A DNA stretch of 24,837 bases from Seminavis robusta. Lineage: Eukaryota; Bacillariophyta; Bacillariophyceae; Naviculales; Naviculaceae. Below the pieces are notes generated by a model. It was not told where the DNA came from. It did no database searches and was given only the letters and a program-made list of their open reading frames with translations. Below are positions 1 to 9,744 of the stretch, in pieces. Made by a program: the position numbers and the translations under genes. Numbering within the stretch: the first letter of the stretch is position 1; every line of letters starts with the position of its first letter. The stretch lies in the NCBI GenBank assembly GCA_903772945.1, contig CAICTM010001663.1, positions 1 to 24,837 of the forward strand, given 5' to 3'.

Positions 1-201
1 ACTAAATTGTTTAGTCCGAGATTTAGTCATCTGCTGGTAGACACCACCATTACTAAAGGATAGTGACTAAATCTTGAACTAAACAACCACCTAAAGGAAT
101 CCTTTAGTCGGTCCCTTAGTCGCTCCGGTAGAGACCGGCCTAAACACTTAACACCTTTTTTAGTTAAAACCGCGACTAGCGCGGCTACGGTTCAAGTCGC
201 G
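1..201. repeat. Hairpin-rich repeat, possible MITE or transposon end
   Basis: Bases 7-29 and 64-86 form an inverted repeat matching at 21 of 23 positions by eye, with a 34-bp loop. A second perfect 8-bp palindrome arm pair lies at 91-98 and 100-107, and a 7-bp pair (cgcgact/agtcgcg) at 171-177 and 195-201. The heptamer tttagtc recurs in both orientations (around 11, 23, 66 and 104). Nested inverted repeats of this kind are typical of non-autonomous DNA transposon ends or MITEs. The element may continue off the left edge, and no target-site duplication can be assigned. Confidence 0.5.
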
Positions 202-450
202 ATATTGACGTCATCGGGATACATGTACTTCCATCTACTTGCTGCTCTACGGTTAAACCCCCATTTTGAGGGGGGCATCGGTTTGAGAACTGCTTCAGGT
301 CTTGCCGGGAGTGACGCGTGACCCTTCACTGTCTCATTTTTTCTCAAGATCTCGAGCCCAACCACAACCAAGCAAAAGATCCTTGGGAAGACAGAGGGTG
401 GATGGGACCACAATTGAAGAGAAACCTGGCGATACAACACACAAACAACC
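202..450. other. Upstream region of the sulfotransferase-like gene
   Basis: No convincing gene on either strand. The last 15 bases are A/C-rich and lead into a good Kozak context (acaaccATG), so this stretch probably holds the promoter and 5' UTR of the gene starting at 451. No clear TATA box was seen. Confidence 0.4.
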
Positions 451-2166
451 ATGAGCAGCCATCGACATTCTGTTTTGCTAATCTTGTTGGCAACTGCTTT
501 GTTCACTTGCTTTGGAGTGTATCGAATCAAGCAAGTGACTTTATTGACCGACGGGATCTTTCACGCCAAAGAACACCGTCAACGCGAGGAATATGAATAT
601 CAGGCATTTTTTGCTCCCAATGGCGGACAGCCAAGGGAGTCTGTTCTGGACCAGAGAAGACAACAAGTCTCGACAGAACCAATGATCAGGGAACGAAATA
701 TTACCAAACGTGATCAGCCACAGCTCTTTTCCTACAAGAGTCGCAGTATCCGTTCTTGGGGTTGCGAGAGACGCACGGAACGACCTTTTATTTTTGTACA
801 CTGTGGAAAATCGGGTGGTGGCAATGTGAGGAAACGGTTGGCGTCCAGTGCCTTGGGATTTAGTGAATCCTACTCAAATTGGCACAAGGCTCTGGAAGAT
901 CCCCACTATCATTTTCCCATGCTAGATTCCAAGGGAGAAGTCGTCAAGGGATCCTTTGTCAATTCACACTTTCCAAATTACCGTCCGTCCTACAATTCCA
1001 CACACCCGGATGCCACCGCAGAAGCGTGGGAAACATTTGAAGGAACGCTTCCTTGTGCCGCAGAAACACCCCTGGGACAAGCATTGGCGTGTCCGCTATT
1101 AAAACGCACTGGACCTGCACGATTAGCCTGTCACCAAGGCTATTGCAACATTGTCTATGCAGGACACAACTATGTCGGCAATGAGTTGCACTGGCTCCCG
1201 AATCAGTTTTTGGCGCAGTGGTGGGAGAAAAAGCACAATTCTACAACCAAGGTGGATTTGTACAAAGACTTTATGAAACGCATGAAGGATTGGAGTCCTC
1301 CCGAACGAAAAGCACCATGCTATATGCCAATCCATTTCAATCGATCTCTACAACTATCACGGCACTACCGAAGTCGTTACGCCAAATGCGTCCAACCCAA
1401 GGAACAAAAGTGGGATCAAATGGCACACGACATTTTCGGTACCAATAATCAAACCGTCACCGACTGGTCTGCCATTTATGCATCGCTTCCAGTGTTGCGA
1501 GTGACGTTGCTCCGAGAACCACTCAGTTGGCTCGTGAGCAAATTCTTTTGGCACTCTCGAGAGCCAGGATTTTTAATGGGTATCAGTGGCACGAGGTACA
1601 CGTATGATACGCTCAAACGATGCGACAATAATGATCTTTCGGCGTCGATAACAACAACTGGTAGTACTACCGGTAGTGGGAAGAAGAAAGATGGGATGGA
1701 TGTCGTGGTGGATTGGGTCTCGCATGCATCACTGGGATATATACATCAACTGTGCGGGGAAGACTGCGTGGTGAGGATGCATCATGGCACCATGACATTG
1801 AAAGAGGCCGAAGTGCAGGCACGCCGCAATCTACAACAAAGTTTTGCCGTTGTGGGGTTGCTGGAAGAATCAGCAACATTCTTTGACATGATCACGGCCC
1901 GGGCCCAGTACATGAACACTTCCTTGCATCCATCGATTGAGGGGGAACCGCACAAGTCTCGGCCGGGGGAAGGTATGGAGGACAGCCAAGACAGATGCAA
2001 AGAACTCTTCGCGCCGGACACTTCATTTGCCCAGACCCTTACCGAGCGATCGCCGCAACTGGCCGCGTTGAAGCGATTGTACCGTGTGGGAGTTACTGTC
2101 AACCGGCACCAAAAGGAAGAGTTAGAGGAATGCGGAAGCTTGGAAACGACCAACACAGCAACATAA
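451..2166 (+). CDS. Type II membrane sulfotransferase-like protein
   Basis: 571 residues in one uninterrupted frame, starting at an ATG in a good Kozak context (acaaccATG). Residues 7-25 form one hydrophobic segment preceded by a short, partly basic tail, which predicts a type II Golgi or ER membrane anchor with a lumenal catalytic domain. Residues 113-130 (IFVHCGKSGGGNV core) look like the 5'-phosphosulfate-binding P-loop of carbohydrate sulfotransferases, where the family usually has a P-K-T/S-G-T/G pattern. Residues 346-367 (LRVTLLREPLSWLVSKFFW) match the family's 3'-phosphate-binding strand and RDP-x-x-R-type motif, here REP. The lumenal part carries several N-glycosylation sequons (near 83, 182, 263, 297 and 333) and many cysteines. 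It would transfer sulfate from PAPS to a glycan, and the acceptor cannot be told. Family membership is inferred from these two motifs and the topology; a degenerate, inactive member is possible because the P-loop has CGK in place of PKT. Confidence 0.72.
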   Translation: MSSHRHSVLLILLATALFTCFGVYRIKQVTLLTDGIFHAKEHRQREEYEYQAFFAPNGGQPRESVLDQRRQQVSTEPMIRERNITKRDQPQLFSYKSRSIRSWGCERRTERPFIFVHCGKSGGGNVRKRLASSALGFSESYSNWHKALEDPHYHFPMLDSKGEVVKGSFVNSHFPNYRPSYNSTHPDATAEAWETFEGTLPCAAETPLGQALACPLLKRTGPARLACHQGYCNIVYAGHNYVGNELHWLPNQFLAQWWEKKHNSTTKVDLYKDFMKRMKDWSPPERKAPCYMPIHFNRSLQLSRHYRSRYAKCVQPKEQKWDQMAHDIFGTNNQTVTDWSAIYASLPVLRVTLLREPLSWLVSKFFWHSREPGFLMGISGTRYTYDTLKRCDNNDLSASITTTGSTTGSGKKKDGMDVVVDWVSHASLGYIHQLCGEDCVVRMHHGTMTLKEAEVQARRNLQQSFAVVGLLEESATFFDMITARAQYMNTSLHPSIEGEPHKSRPGEGMEDSQDRCKELFAPDTSFAQTLTERSPQLAALKRLYRVGVTVNRHQKEELEECGSLETTNTAT

Positions 2167-2494
2167 TAATAGCGAAGAAAGCTACGGAACATGGCTGGTC
2201 ACCCGCAAAAGCTACGGGCGGCCTCCAACAACAAAGAAGGACTGGCACCAGAGGCACTTTGCTTCAGTTTGTCAAAGGCTGCCTATCCCTTGTCGAGGTT
2301 CAGTGGATCCGATACTTTGGCCAGTGACTACTACTACGCCCTGTTTTTGAAATGTCACTTGATCTGGCGTGTCTGCGGCAACTCACTGCTGCGACGATTG
2401 ATCTGATCCATGATAGCTACAAAAGTAATATCCGGGCAGAATCTCCCCGGCCACCCGCCTGGTGACTAGCTAGCTAGGCATTAATGGAACTATC
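2167..2494. other. Convergent intergenic region
   Basis: Lies between the 3' ends of the sulfotransferase-like gene (+) and the peptide deformylase (-), so it should hold two 3' UTRs. Nothing coding is supported. Two overlapping CTAGCTAG palindromes sit at 2466-2477. Confidence 0.5.
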
Positions 2495-3490
2495 TTATTT
2501 CTTTGCCTTCTTCTTCTTTGCCCTTTTGCTTTTGGAGCCTCCTCCAAAACCCCCAGGAGCCCCAAAACCAGTCTTGGCTTTAGGAGCTGCGGTTTTCTTT
2601 TCTGGCTCTCCTTCTGCTTCTAGTGGCGGCATTCTCCTTGCTGTCAAAGGCGGTGGTTGCATGATTTTCAACTGATCTGGGTGTGGATCAATGACTGCAT
2701 CCTCCTCTGGATACAAGCCCAGCAACTTGTCAATGTTGGCCTTGACAGCTTCCCTGTCTTCGGGTGGGAATCGATCCCAACAAAGAAGGCCTAACAAATG
2801 GTCGTATTCGTGTTGAAACACCCTGGCCTCGAACCCCTTGAGGCGTCTTCGAATCTGTTGTCCCAATTCATTCTGGTACACTACTTGAATCCACGAAGAT
2901 CTAGCGACAGAACCAGGACAATCATCACTCCGAAAACTGAGGCATGCTTCTTCCTCCACCTCTGTCTCCGTGCTGGTGTTGGTGATAATAGAGGGTGAGA
3001 ATTGATAAAACTACCGGTACATGTAGAAGCCATTGTTTACATGTAGTGCCAAGGCAAGTGCTTACCTATACTCGACAATTTTGGGATTGCAGACAACTCG
3101 CTCCATGGCTTTGACTTCGGGGTCACCGCTGGGGTTATACACAAACATCATGTCATTGAGGCCCACCTGGGGTGCTGCCAGTCCAACCCCATTGGCCTGG
3201 TACATGACAGATATCATTTCCTCTGCTAGGCTTTCTAATTCCTTGTCAAACCTTTCAACAGGAGCATTGGGGACACGCCGCAACGCTGGGCGAGGGAATT
3301 CTGTAATGACAAAGTTGGATCCATCAAATGAGGTTGGATTCATTCGCATGTAAAGGCCACAGTGATGATTGCTCTGGCTGCTGCTGCCATGCCGCTGTGG
3401 AAGCAATTTCTGGTAATGAACCAGGGCTTGTCCCAGGTTTATCAGCATCAGCAACAGCAAAAGGGCAAGGAACGGTTGACGAGGTAACAT
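2495..3490 (-). CDS. Peptide deformylase, two exons
   Basis: Removes the N-formyl group from nascent organelle-encoded proteins. Exon 1 is 3490-3066 and exon 2 is 2972-2495, giving 300 residues. The start was chosen at 3490 because the frame upstream has no better ATG and the context is excellent (accaccATG). All three family motifs are present: GVGLAAPQVG (residues 101-110), EACLS (150-154, Cys152 a metal ligand; the family usually has EGCLS) and QHEYDHLLG (195-203, His196 and His200 metal ligands, Glu197 catalytic). Splicing restores the usual NPKIVEYS...EACLS spacing. Residues 7-19 are very hydrophobic, suggesting a signal peptide or organelle presequence, but no ASAFAP motif follows clearly, so plastid versus mitochondrion is open. 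The tail after about residue 225 is a low-complexity extension rich in Pro, Ala, Gly and Lys, not part of the catalytic fold. Confidence 0.9.
2973..3065 (-). other. Spliceosomal intron in the deformylase gene (93 bp)
   Basis: On the minus strand the donor reads tatag^gtaag at 3066/3065 and the acceptor caccag^cacgg at 2973/2972. Removal joins phase 2 to phase 2 and creates a Ser codon, giving the family-typical stretch between NPKI and the CLS motif. The intron contains one TACCGGTA palindrome (3012-3019). Confidence 0.85.
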
Positions 3491-5040
3491 GGTGGTCTGT
3501 GGGAAGTGCCGAAAGCTTGGTTCCCTGTTGCTCCATCGGGTGGGTTGTGGGAGCTGTTGAGGACTCTTTGGATCTGGGATCTGGGGCTCATCGGGTGGTG
3601 TCAAGCTTCTAAAATAAGCTAGTTGAGCTGTGTACCGTTTCAAATCGAAGTCCAGACAACACAAAACCCCACAACAGCACTTACTTCCCCTGCTGGGCTG
3701 CCCCGCCCATCTCCACTCCCTACTCCTGGTCAGGACGAAACCTGGAAACGCACCAGGTCCAACACTAAGACCTACTTCTACCCTACTAAAAAGCAGCAGT
3801 TCATCTCCAGGCCCACGTCTAGACCAACTCCTGGGCCGACTCCTGGTTCGTTTCCACTCAGGCCCACAGGCCTACGCCTGATCCAACAAGAACTGGAACA
3901 ACCAGCACTGAATACCAGGATCCTTCACTCTAGCTAGCTAGACTCCACTTCCAGACCAACTCCAGAACCAACAACTGGAACCTTCTTTAGGGCTCATTAA
4001 CTAATGCTGAACTTACTTGCTTTTACTTCAGATCCAGGGAAGGCTGATGTTGATCATTCGAAGTCGTAACGGTGGGAATTGCGAATTTTGACGCCGTTTG
4101 GCCTCATTCAGTCTGGGCTACTAGTACCCGTAGACTAGATAATCAAACCTGGATTTTACCAATCCATCTGGCCATCTGGCCACAGATAGCATGCTTCTGG
4201 AGCAAATCAGAAACGCAGAAACAGCTGTACCAGTACTACAATGTCGTAGCTAGCCATCCCACTGGTATGCATGTATCATGACATTGTATGCAGATGCATA
4301 CTGGTAACTGGTAATGATCAAAAAATAAATAAATGAACTGAGCTTTGAAGCTTTGAAGCTCCTTTTGAACGTTTTGGTCCGCTTTACTGCGCAGATCTAC
4401 AGTGTCATAGATATGGATCGGTACTCCCGAAAGTGCAAGTGTAGTCATGTTGTGAAGTATTGTGAATGTGAGGTTTTAAAGAATGACCCCGAGTCGCATC
4501 CGGTACTGTTAAGTCCCAAGAATCAAGTGTCATGATCATTAAATAGATTAGTTTCCACAGGTCATCATTTCAGGTTAAAGGAGAATACTCAAGTACTAGC
4601 TAGCTAGTAGTTTTAAAGTTGAGCTTCAGAGAACTCCAACAACTGGCAGCAAGGTTCGAGGTCTGCAAATTCAACGAAAGCAGTCAATTCCCCAACTCCA
4701 TGAAAGATACATGTACTTTAGGACTCGACCCATCAGATGAGCATGCCTGATGTAATTCCATCATCCTTGGTCACGAAGAATTTACAGCAGTAAAAGTTTG
4801 GGGAGGCAGGGCATTTATCGAAGGAATGGCACCGTGACCAACCGACGACCAGGTCCCCACCGTTCTCCAAGACACGAGAGACTGCTTAGCTCTGCTAACA
4901 ACAGCAAGAAAGCAAGCACCAGAACTCCAGCAACCAGCAATCAATACGCAGAAGCACGAAGCAGACCAAGCTATCCAGACAAGCCATTGTTTGTAATACA
5001 AGAGAGAAGAGATCAGAGAGAAGAGAAGACAAGCAGCACC
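3491..5040. other. Intergenic region, no supported gene
   Basis: About 1.55 kb. Open frames here are short and low in complexity, with no recognisable protein. From about 3710 to 3990 there is a loose, degenerate C/A-rich repetition in which agaccaactcc occurs twice, near 3831 and 3952, and related ctcctgg/cctgg words recur. CTAGCTAG pairs occur at 3930-3941 and 4596-4607. The first part should hold the deformylase promoter (minus strand) and the last part the promoter of the gene at 5041. The last ~240 bp before 5041 are open in that gene's frame, but only from a TTG. Confidence 0.5.
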
Positions 5041-5547
5041 ATGGTGACCAGTACTACTGCTAAGAAACCACACAGTTATATGGACAACGAGGGGAATCTG
5101 CAGTCGGCTCCTCGCGGCAAGAATGATTTTGGAGAGGGGTTCCGCATGTGGGCCGCAGCCAGTAACGACGGCGGCGAGAATTCCTTCTTGTCGAGAGGTG
5201 TGATTATGGAGTACCTGGAAAAGAAGAAGGACGGGAAAATCAGTGGGGACATGCATGGCGGAGGCGACAAAAACTCCAAGGGCAAACCGCGGAAACTCCG
5301 GAGTATGGATGGCAGCAATGGGCGTCGTGGTGGTGGCGGCCGAGCGCAATCACATCAATCACATCATTGCGAAATTGACGATGAAGGACTAGAGGTACAC
5401 GAAGAGCAACCAAAGCCAAAACGCTCGTACAGGACTCAACGAAAAGACCCCACAGTCCACAAGTTTGGAAAGAAACAGTACAGAATCGGAATGCAACCGC
5501 ATCAAAATTCCGATGGGATCATGATGACCAGATCCAGCACGAAATAG
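5041..5547 (+). CDS. Basic hypothetical protein, 168 residues
   Basis: Not recognised. The frame is open further upstream, but the first ATG is at 5041 in a strong Kozak context (gcaccATGG), so that start was chosen. The protein is hydrophilic and basic, with no signal peptide or membrane segment. It has a Gly/Arg/Ser-rich middle (roughly residues 75-105), a short acidic patch (EIDDEGLEVHEE, about 112-123), and a Lys/Arg-rich C-terminal part with RTQRKDPTVHKFGKKQYRIG around 133-152. The N-terminal third contains the least simple stretch (GFRMWAAASNDGGENSFLSR). The composition suggests a nucleic-acid or protein-binding role, but that is only inference. The neighbouring genes give no functional clue. 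Confidence 0.55.
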   Translation: MVTSTTAKKPHSYMDNEGNLQSAPRGKNDFGEGFRMWAAASNDGGENSFLSRGVIMEYLEKKKDGKISGDMHGGGDKNSKGKPRKLRSMDGSNGRRGGGGRAQSHQSHHCEIDDEGLEVHEEQPKPKRSYRTQRKDPTVHKFGKKQYRIGMQPHQNSDGIMMTRSSTK

Positions 5548-7068
5548 CAAGCAAACACACGGCTTTTTTGTTGTCAGTCGGTATGGAATAGCAAACAATC
5601 ATCTCTTAGCAGAGACTGGACTTGAGCTCGAGTTGTGTGGATGCGGCGCTTCTTGCTGGTGTCTCCTGTCAGCATGCACCCCCTGACGTGAAAACAATGG
5701 CACCAGTCTTCCGTCGTGGAGAGCGTGACATTTGCTACCAGACAACCCTGCGTCGAGTCCAATCTCGTGGTGTTCGCTCAAGCTATTGGAGAATCCTGGC
5801 TTCGAGCGAGCTATAGAAATCCACTAATAGACCCCTTTTGCACCCACAGCTGGACCCCGTCCGCAGCGACCATGATGACGACTCGTCTCAAAAAAGGTTC
5901 GCGTAGTCTAGAACACAACTTACTTTGAATGCCATGAAAACATGACACGCAGCCGGAGTGAGCTCGACCACATGAAGCCAGAGAGGATGCCGTTTCCAGG
6001 GACTCAACACACACTTTGGCTTCGCGATGGTCTGTACCGGTATGGTCTTCTTGCGATGGCGTACATTCTGCCTAGCTAGCCTAGCTAGGCATCCCTCCTC
6101 ACATTGCCCTCACTTTCGGGGTGATATTATGCATGTCCATCTGAGGCCGGTTGGGACATGGCAGCACTGCTTTCACTCACACCCAACGTCTCATTTTACC
6201 CCAGTAGAATCGCATCGTTCGGATTGAATCATTCTGCCAAGACAAAGGAAACCGTAAAGCCATGAAAATCCCGTGCTCAAGATCTCCAATGTGCGTGGTG
6301 CGTGGTTGGTTTGAGTGACAGTCGCTGGCTCGTAACTCAGAGCCCATGTCACGACGGCTTGCCAAACTCGGTGCCCCCAAGACCCACCACTTTTATCGAT
6401 GCTGTCATATCACATGCACGGCTATCCATCTTCTGGCTGGCCTTCTATCTTCTATTCACCACTGTATCTGCACGGTAGATACTGGCTAGCCATCAAGGGC
6501 CTCTCCTTTGTACGTACACACTGATCCCACCGAGCCCTGCCCACATGTTTGTCTCGTTCCCCCCTTTAGAAGACTGTCCCACTGCTGGCTTTCTCACAGT
6601 ACCGTAGCAACTTCATCCCTGGCAAGGCTCAGTGGCATTCATTGCTGCCAGCCTTGACTGTCAGTTGATACAAGCCAGTTTAGCGGTACCGGTACGAAGT
6701 ACCTGGTACCGTACTTTGATGAGCCGCATCGAATAAGCAAGGGGGTGTAGGGATACTGGTACCGGCTACCGACACATGAATTTCAGCAATTTCAATATTC
6801 TGCGATCAAAAACGCACGGTTTTCCACAAACATTCTATGAAAAAGAAAAAGACTCGAGGACCGGTGGTAGATTTATTTTTTGGAAGCGCGGTTCCTTGAT
6901 GGCCAGCTCCGTTTCCTCGGCACTTTTCTGCTACAATACCCCAACCCAGCCTTTCCCACTCATACGCCCCGCCTAGCTGCCACCAGAGTCTACGTCAAGC
7001 ACTGTTCTTTCGCTTATCTGTTAAAAATTTTCTTGTGATTCTACTGGCAGCTTGAGAAAGGTTCGAGA
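5548..7068. other. Long intergenic region, no supported gene
   Basis: About 1.5 kb without a convincing ORF, tRNA or other RNA gene. It holds two CTAGCTAG copies (6072-6079, 6081-6088), two TACCGGTA palindromes (6035-6042, 6687-6694) and a GGTACC-rich stretch at 6684-6713 with two GGTACC copies and several GTAC words. The last 150 bp should carry the promoter of the large gene at 7069; a T-rich stretch (ttaaaaattttcttgtg) lies at 7021-7037. Confidence 0.45.
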
Positions 7069-9744
7069 ATGTCGGAAGAGGAAACGGCACAATTTCTGCC
7101 TACTAGTACCACTGCCGACAACTCTGATGGCACAGAAGAAGCATCTACTGCTCACCATAAACTCTTCAAGGCGACCATTTGGTTGATTGTCTTGGGTACC
7201 GTCGTAGTTCTGGCAAATGTGTTGGATATAGAAGAGACATCTGCCACTCTCTCAAACCTATTGCAGGAATCTCCCAAACCCGAGGGTAAGAGTAAGAAAA
7301 GATACTATTATACTCCATCAAAGAAAAATTCCAGCAATGCAACTCTACAGAGTACTACCCCTGAATCTATCTCTGAGCCGCCACCACCTGCTCCCGAGGT
7401 TCCAGCAGCCGCAGAAACAACACCTGCCACTCCAAATCCTACGCATCCTCCAGCCACACCACAACCAACAGAGCCAGTTCCGCCACCACCAGCACCGGCC
7501 GATGAATGCTCCAAGCTTCCAGCACCAACTGATGGAACTTGTGCAGCTGCAAACCCTTCTACTCTCGACGAAGGGGTTCGGCATCAAGAATTATATGCTG
7601 GTTGGTATTCTTTGAATAATGATGGTTGTTGCCAAGACTTCTGTCGTTGGGTTGGCAGTAGTGGTTCAGGAGGAGACCCAAGCATGGCAATCAAGCATAA
7701 GAAATCTTATTGGTCTTGCCGACCAGCAGGGTATACTGCATGTACCTACTTTGAAGGCTTTGGTGATAGTTTCAATTTTGTGAAATGTAAAAGGCAGGGT
7801 GTGCCTGCTGCCTCCAAACCAAAGCAAACAGCTGAGCCGGTTCCACCACCGCCAGCACCTGAGCCTGTTGTGCCTGCACCAGCACCTGAGCCAGTGCCAG
7901 TGCCAGGACCCCCAGGACTGACCGGTGAATGCTCCAAGCTTCCAGCACCAACTGATGATACTTGTGCAGCTGCAAACCCTTCTACTCTCGACGAAGGGGT
8001 TCGGCATCAAGAATTATATGCTGGTTGGTATTCTTTGAATAATGATGGTTGTTGCCAAGACTTCTGTCGTTGGGTTGGCAGTAGTGGTTCAGGAGGAGAC
8101 CCAAGCATGGGAACCAAGCATAAGAAATCTTATTGGTCTTGCCGACCAGCAGGGTATACTGCATGTACCTACTTTGAAGGCTTTGGTGATAGTTTCAATT
8201 TTGTGAAATGTAAAAGGCAGGGTGTGCCTGCTGCCTCCAATCCAGAGCAAAAAGCTGAGCCGGTTCCACCACCGCCTGCGCCTGAGCCCGTTGTGCCTGC
8301 ACCAGCACCTGAGCCAGTGCAAGGACCAGCAGTACCGGCTGGTGAATGCTCCAAGCTTCCAGCACCAACTGACGGTACTTGTGCAGCTGCAAACCCTTCT
8401 ACTGTTGATCCTGGGGTTCATAATCAAGATGCAATTGCTGGCTGGTATTCTTTGAATAATGATGGTTGTTGTCAAGACTACTGTCGTTGGGTTGGGAATG
8501 GTGGTCAAGGAGGTGACCCAAGAATTAAAGTTACTCATGGGGATGCTTTTTGGTCTTGTCGACCAGCAGGGTATACTGCCTGTCCCTACTTTCAAGGCTT
8601 TGGTGGTACTTTCAATTTTGCAAAGTGTGTCAGCCAGGGTTTGGCCGCACCACCAGGGGTAGACCTATCAGTACCGCGTCTATGGATACATGTCTTGAAC
8701 TGGAGCGAGGGCATGGCCGCTTGGAGGTTGTCAGTAGAGGAAGTCCTCACAGCTGCGAAAGCAATGAATGGGACTTTTGTTGAGCCATGTGTTAATAGCG
8801 GTAGGCTGCAGTCTTGTGCTGTCTTTCCTGGAACTCCAGGCGCCAGACTTGGGCACTTGGTCAATTTGGAGGAACTGAAAAAGTTTCACCCTTACATTGT
8901 CAGTTGGGAAGAGTTTGTCGCTGCCACTGGATACGACAACAGTCACCGTCAAAGTCCACATTACTTCCATGCATGCTTTGAAAAGTATCCATGCACAGAT
9001 GGAGACTCAGAAGTCCCCCCAACCTTCCGACAATACACCGTAAAAGTCATGGAAGATGCCGCCAAGGCCGGCCAACAAGGCACATCCATATTGGAAATAG
9101 CGAGTTATCGGAAGCAGGCTCTGGTTCGATTTCAGTATAGAGGACGGCCTCTGAAAGATATCATTCCGAACACACAGGGATTGATTTCTCGCGCAGGCTT
9201 CCCACCTTCTGCGTACCAACGCGTTGAAGAAATGCTGGAAAAGTTGAACATTCCCAAGGGTTCCCGATGGGCCGCCATTCAATGGAGACCAGAAATTGCA
9301 GGTTTGGATTATATCAAATGTGCTGAATCCATTCTGTGGGCACGAGATCATATCAGCCATCGAGACAACATTCCTGAAACCAACTTTATCCTCATGTCTC
9401 CCCTAAGCAATATGAAAGGGTTGCAATGGGGTGGTGTCAAACACATGGCCGAGGCAAATCAGGAGACATCCTACCCCTCATTGAACATGCTACTTGATGC
9501 TGGGTTCAAGAAGTTGGAACAAACCTTTGGGGCAGATTTACCTGATGGAGGGCTCTTGGCTATATACGATTTCATCCTTGGCCAGACTGCTACGTCGTTC
9601 ACCACTTGCAGTGGTTGCAGTGCAGCTTCGTATTGCAGCCAATGCAACTATCAAGGAGCGGCATCACAATTTGTTTTGGACATTCGCGGTCAGTATCAGA
9701 AAGCAAATGAAGGCACTGAGTCTTGCTGGCCACATGGAGTCTGA
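7069..9744 (+). CDS. Type II membrane protein: three Cys-rich domains plus fucosyltransferase-like domain
   Basis: 891 residues in one frame. Residues 32-52 are a single membrane anchor after an acidic tail, so most of the protein should be lumenal or extracellular. Residues 70-144 are a Ser/Thr/Pro-rich stem. Three tandem Cys-rich domains follow, starting at residues 145, 286 and 425, each about 100 residues with eight cysteines in the same order and the signature NNDGCCQD(F/Y)CRWVG, separated by Pro/Ala/Glu/Val linkers. The C-terminal domain (about 531-891) resembles GT-B O-fucosyltransferase-type enzymes: GSRWAAIQWRPE (731-742) sits where the family has its H-x-R substrate-binding strand, and the C-terminal stretch with YDFILGQTA and SQFVLDIR resembles the D...S.FS donor-binding region. 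The usual His is Gln738 here. The glycosyltransferase call is inferred from these faint motifs; the Cys-rich domains may bind carbohydrate or cell wall. An ordinary secreted adhesin with a dead enzyme domain is the main alternative. Confidence 0.65.
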   Translation: MSEEETAQFLPTSTTADNSDGTEEASTAHHKLFKATIWLIVLGTVVVLANVLDIEETSATLSNLLQESPKPEGKSKKRYYYTPSKKNSSNATLQSTTPESISEPPPPAPEVPAAAETTPATPNPTHPPATPQPTEPVPPPPAPADECSKLPAPTDGTCAAANPSTLDEGVRHQELYAGWYSLNNDGCCQDFCRWVGSSGSGGDPSMAIKHKKSYWSCRPAGYTACTYFEGFGDSFNFVKCKRQGVPAASKPKQTAEPVPPPPAPEPVVPAPAPEPVPVPGPPGLTGECSKLPAPTDDTCAAANPSTLDEGVRHQELYAGWYSLNNDGCCQDFCRWVGSSGSGGDPSMGTKHKKSYWSCRPAGYTACTYFEGFGDSFNFVKCKRQGVPAASNPEQKAEPVPPPPAPEPVVPAPAPEPVQGPAVPAGECSKLPAPTDGTCAAANPSTVDPGVHNQDAIAGWYSLNNDGCCQDYCRWVGNGGQGGDPRIKVTHGDAFWSCRPAGYTACPYFQGFGGTFNFAKCVSQGLAAPPGVDLSVPRLWIHVLNWSEGMAAWRLSVEEVLTAAKAMNGTFVEPCVNSGRLQSCAVFPGTPGARLGHLVNLEELKKFHPYIVSWEEFVAATGYDNSHRQSPHYFHACFEKYPCTDGDSEVPPTFRQYTVKVMEDAAKAGQQGTSILEIASYRKQALVRFQYRGRPLKDIIPNTQGLISRAGFPPSAYQRVEEMLEKLNIPKGSRWAAIQWRPEIAGLDYIKCAESILWARDHISHRDNIPETNFILMSPLSNMKGLQWGGVKHMAEANQETSYPSLNMLLDAGFKKLEQTFGADLPDGGLLAIYDFILGQTATSFTTCSGCSAASYCSQCNYQGAASQFVLDIRGQYQKANEGTESCWPHGV
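7501..8643 (+). repeat. Three in-gene tandem repeats (periods 423 and 417 bp)
   Basis: Repeat units start at 7501, 7924 and 8341, each encoding one eight-Cys domain plus, for the first two, a proline-rich linker. Units 1 and 2 differ at only about five bases over the first 300 bp by eye, while unit 3 is clearly more diverged in both DNA and protein. This indicates an older duplication giving unit 3 and a recent one giving units 1 and 2. Confidence 0.9.

Noticed and set aside
3623-3937. Pro/Thr-rich 104-codon open frame on the plus strand
   Set aside because: Its repetitiveness follows from the degenerate ccaactcctgg-type DNA, it overlaps the expected deformylase promoter, and the start context is poor.
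4640-4670. ggttcgaggtc resembling a tRNA T-arm
   Set aside because: No matching acceptor, D or anticodon stems could be folded around it.
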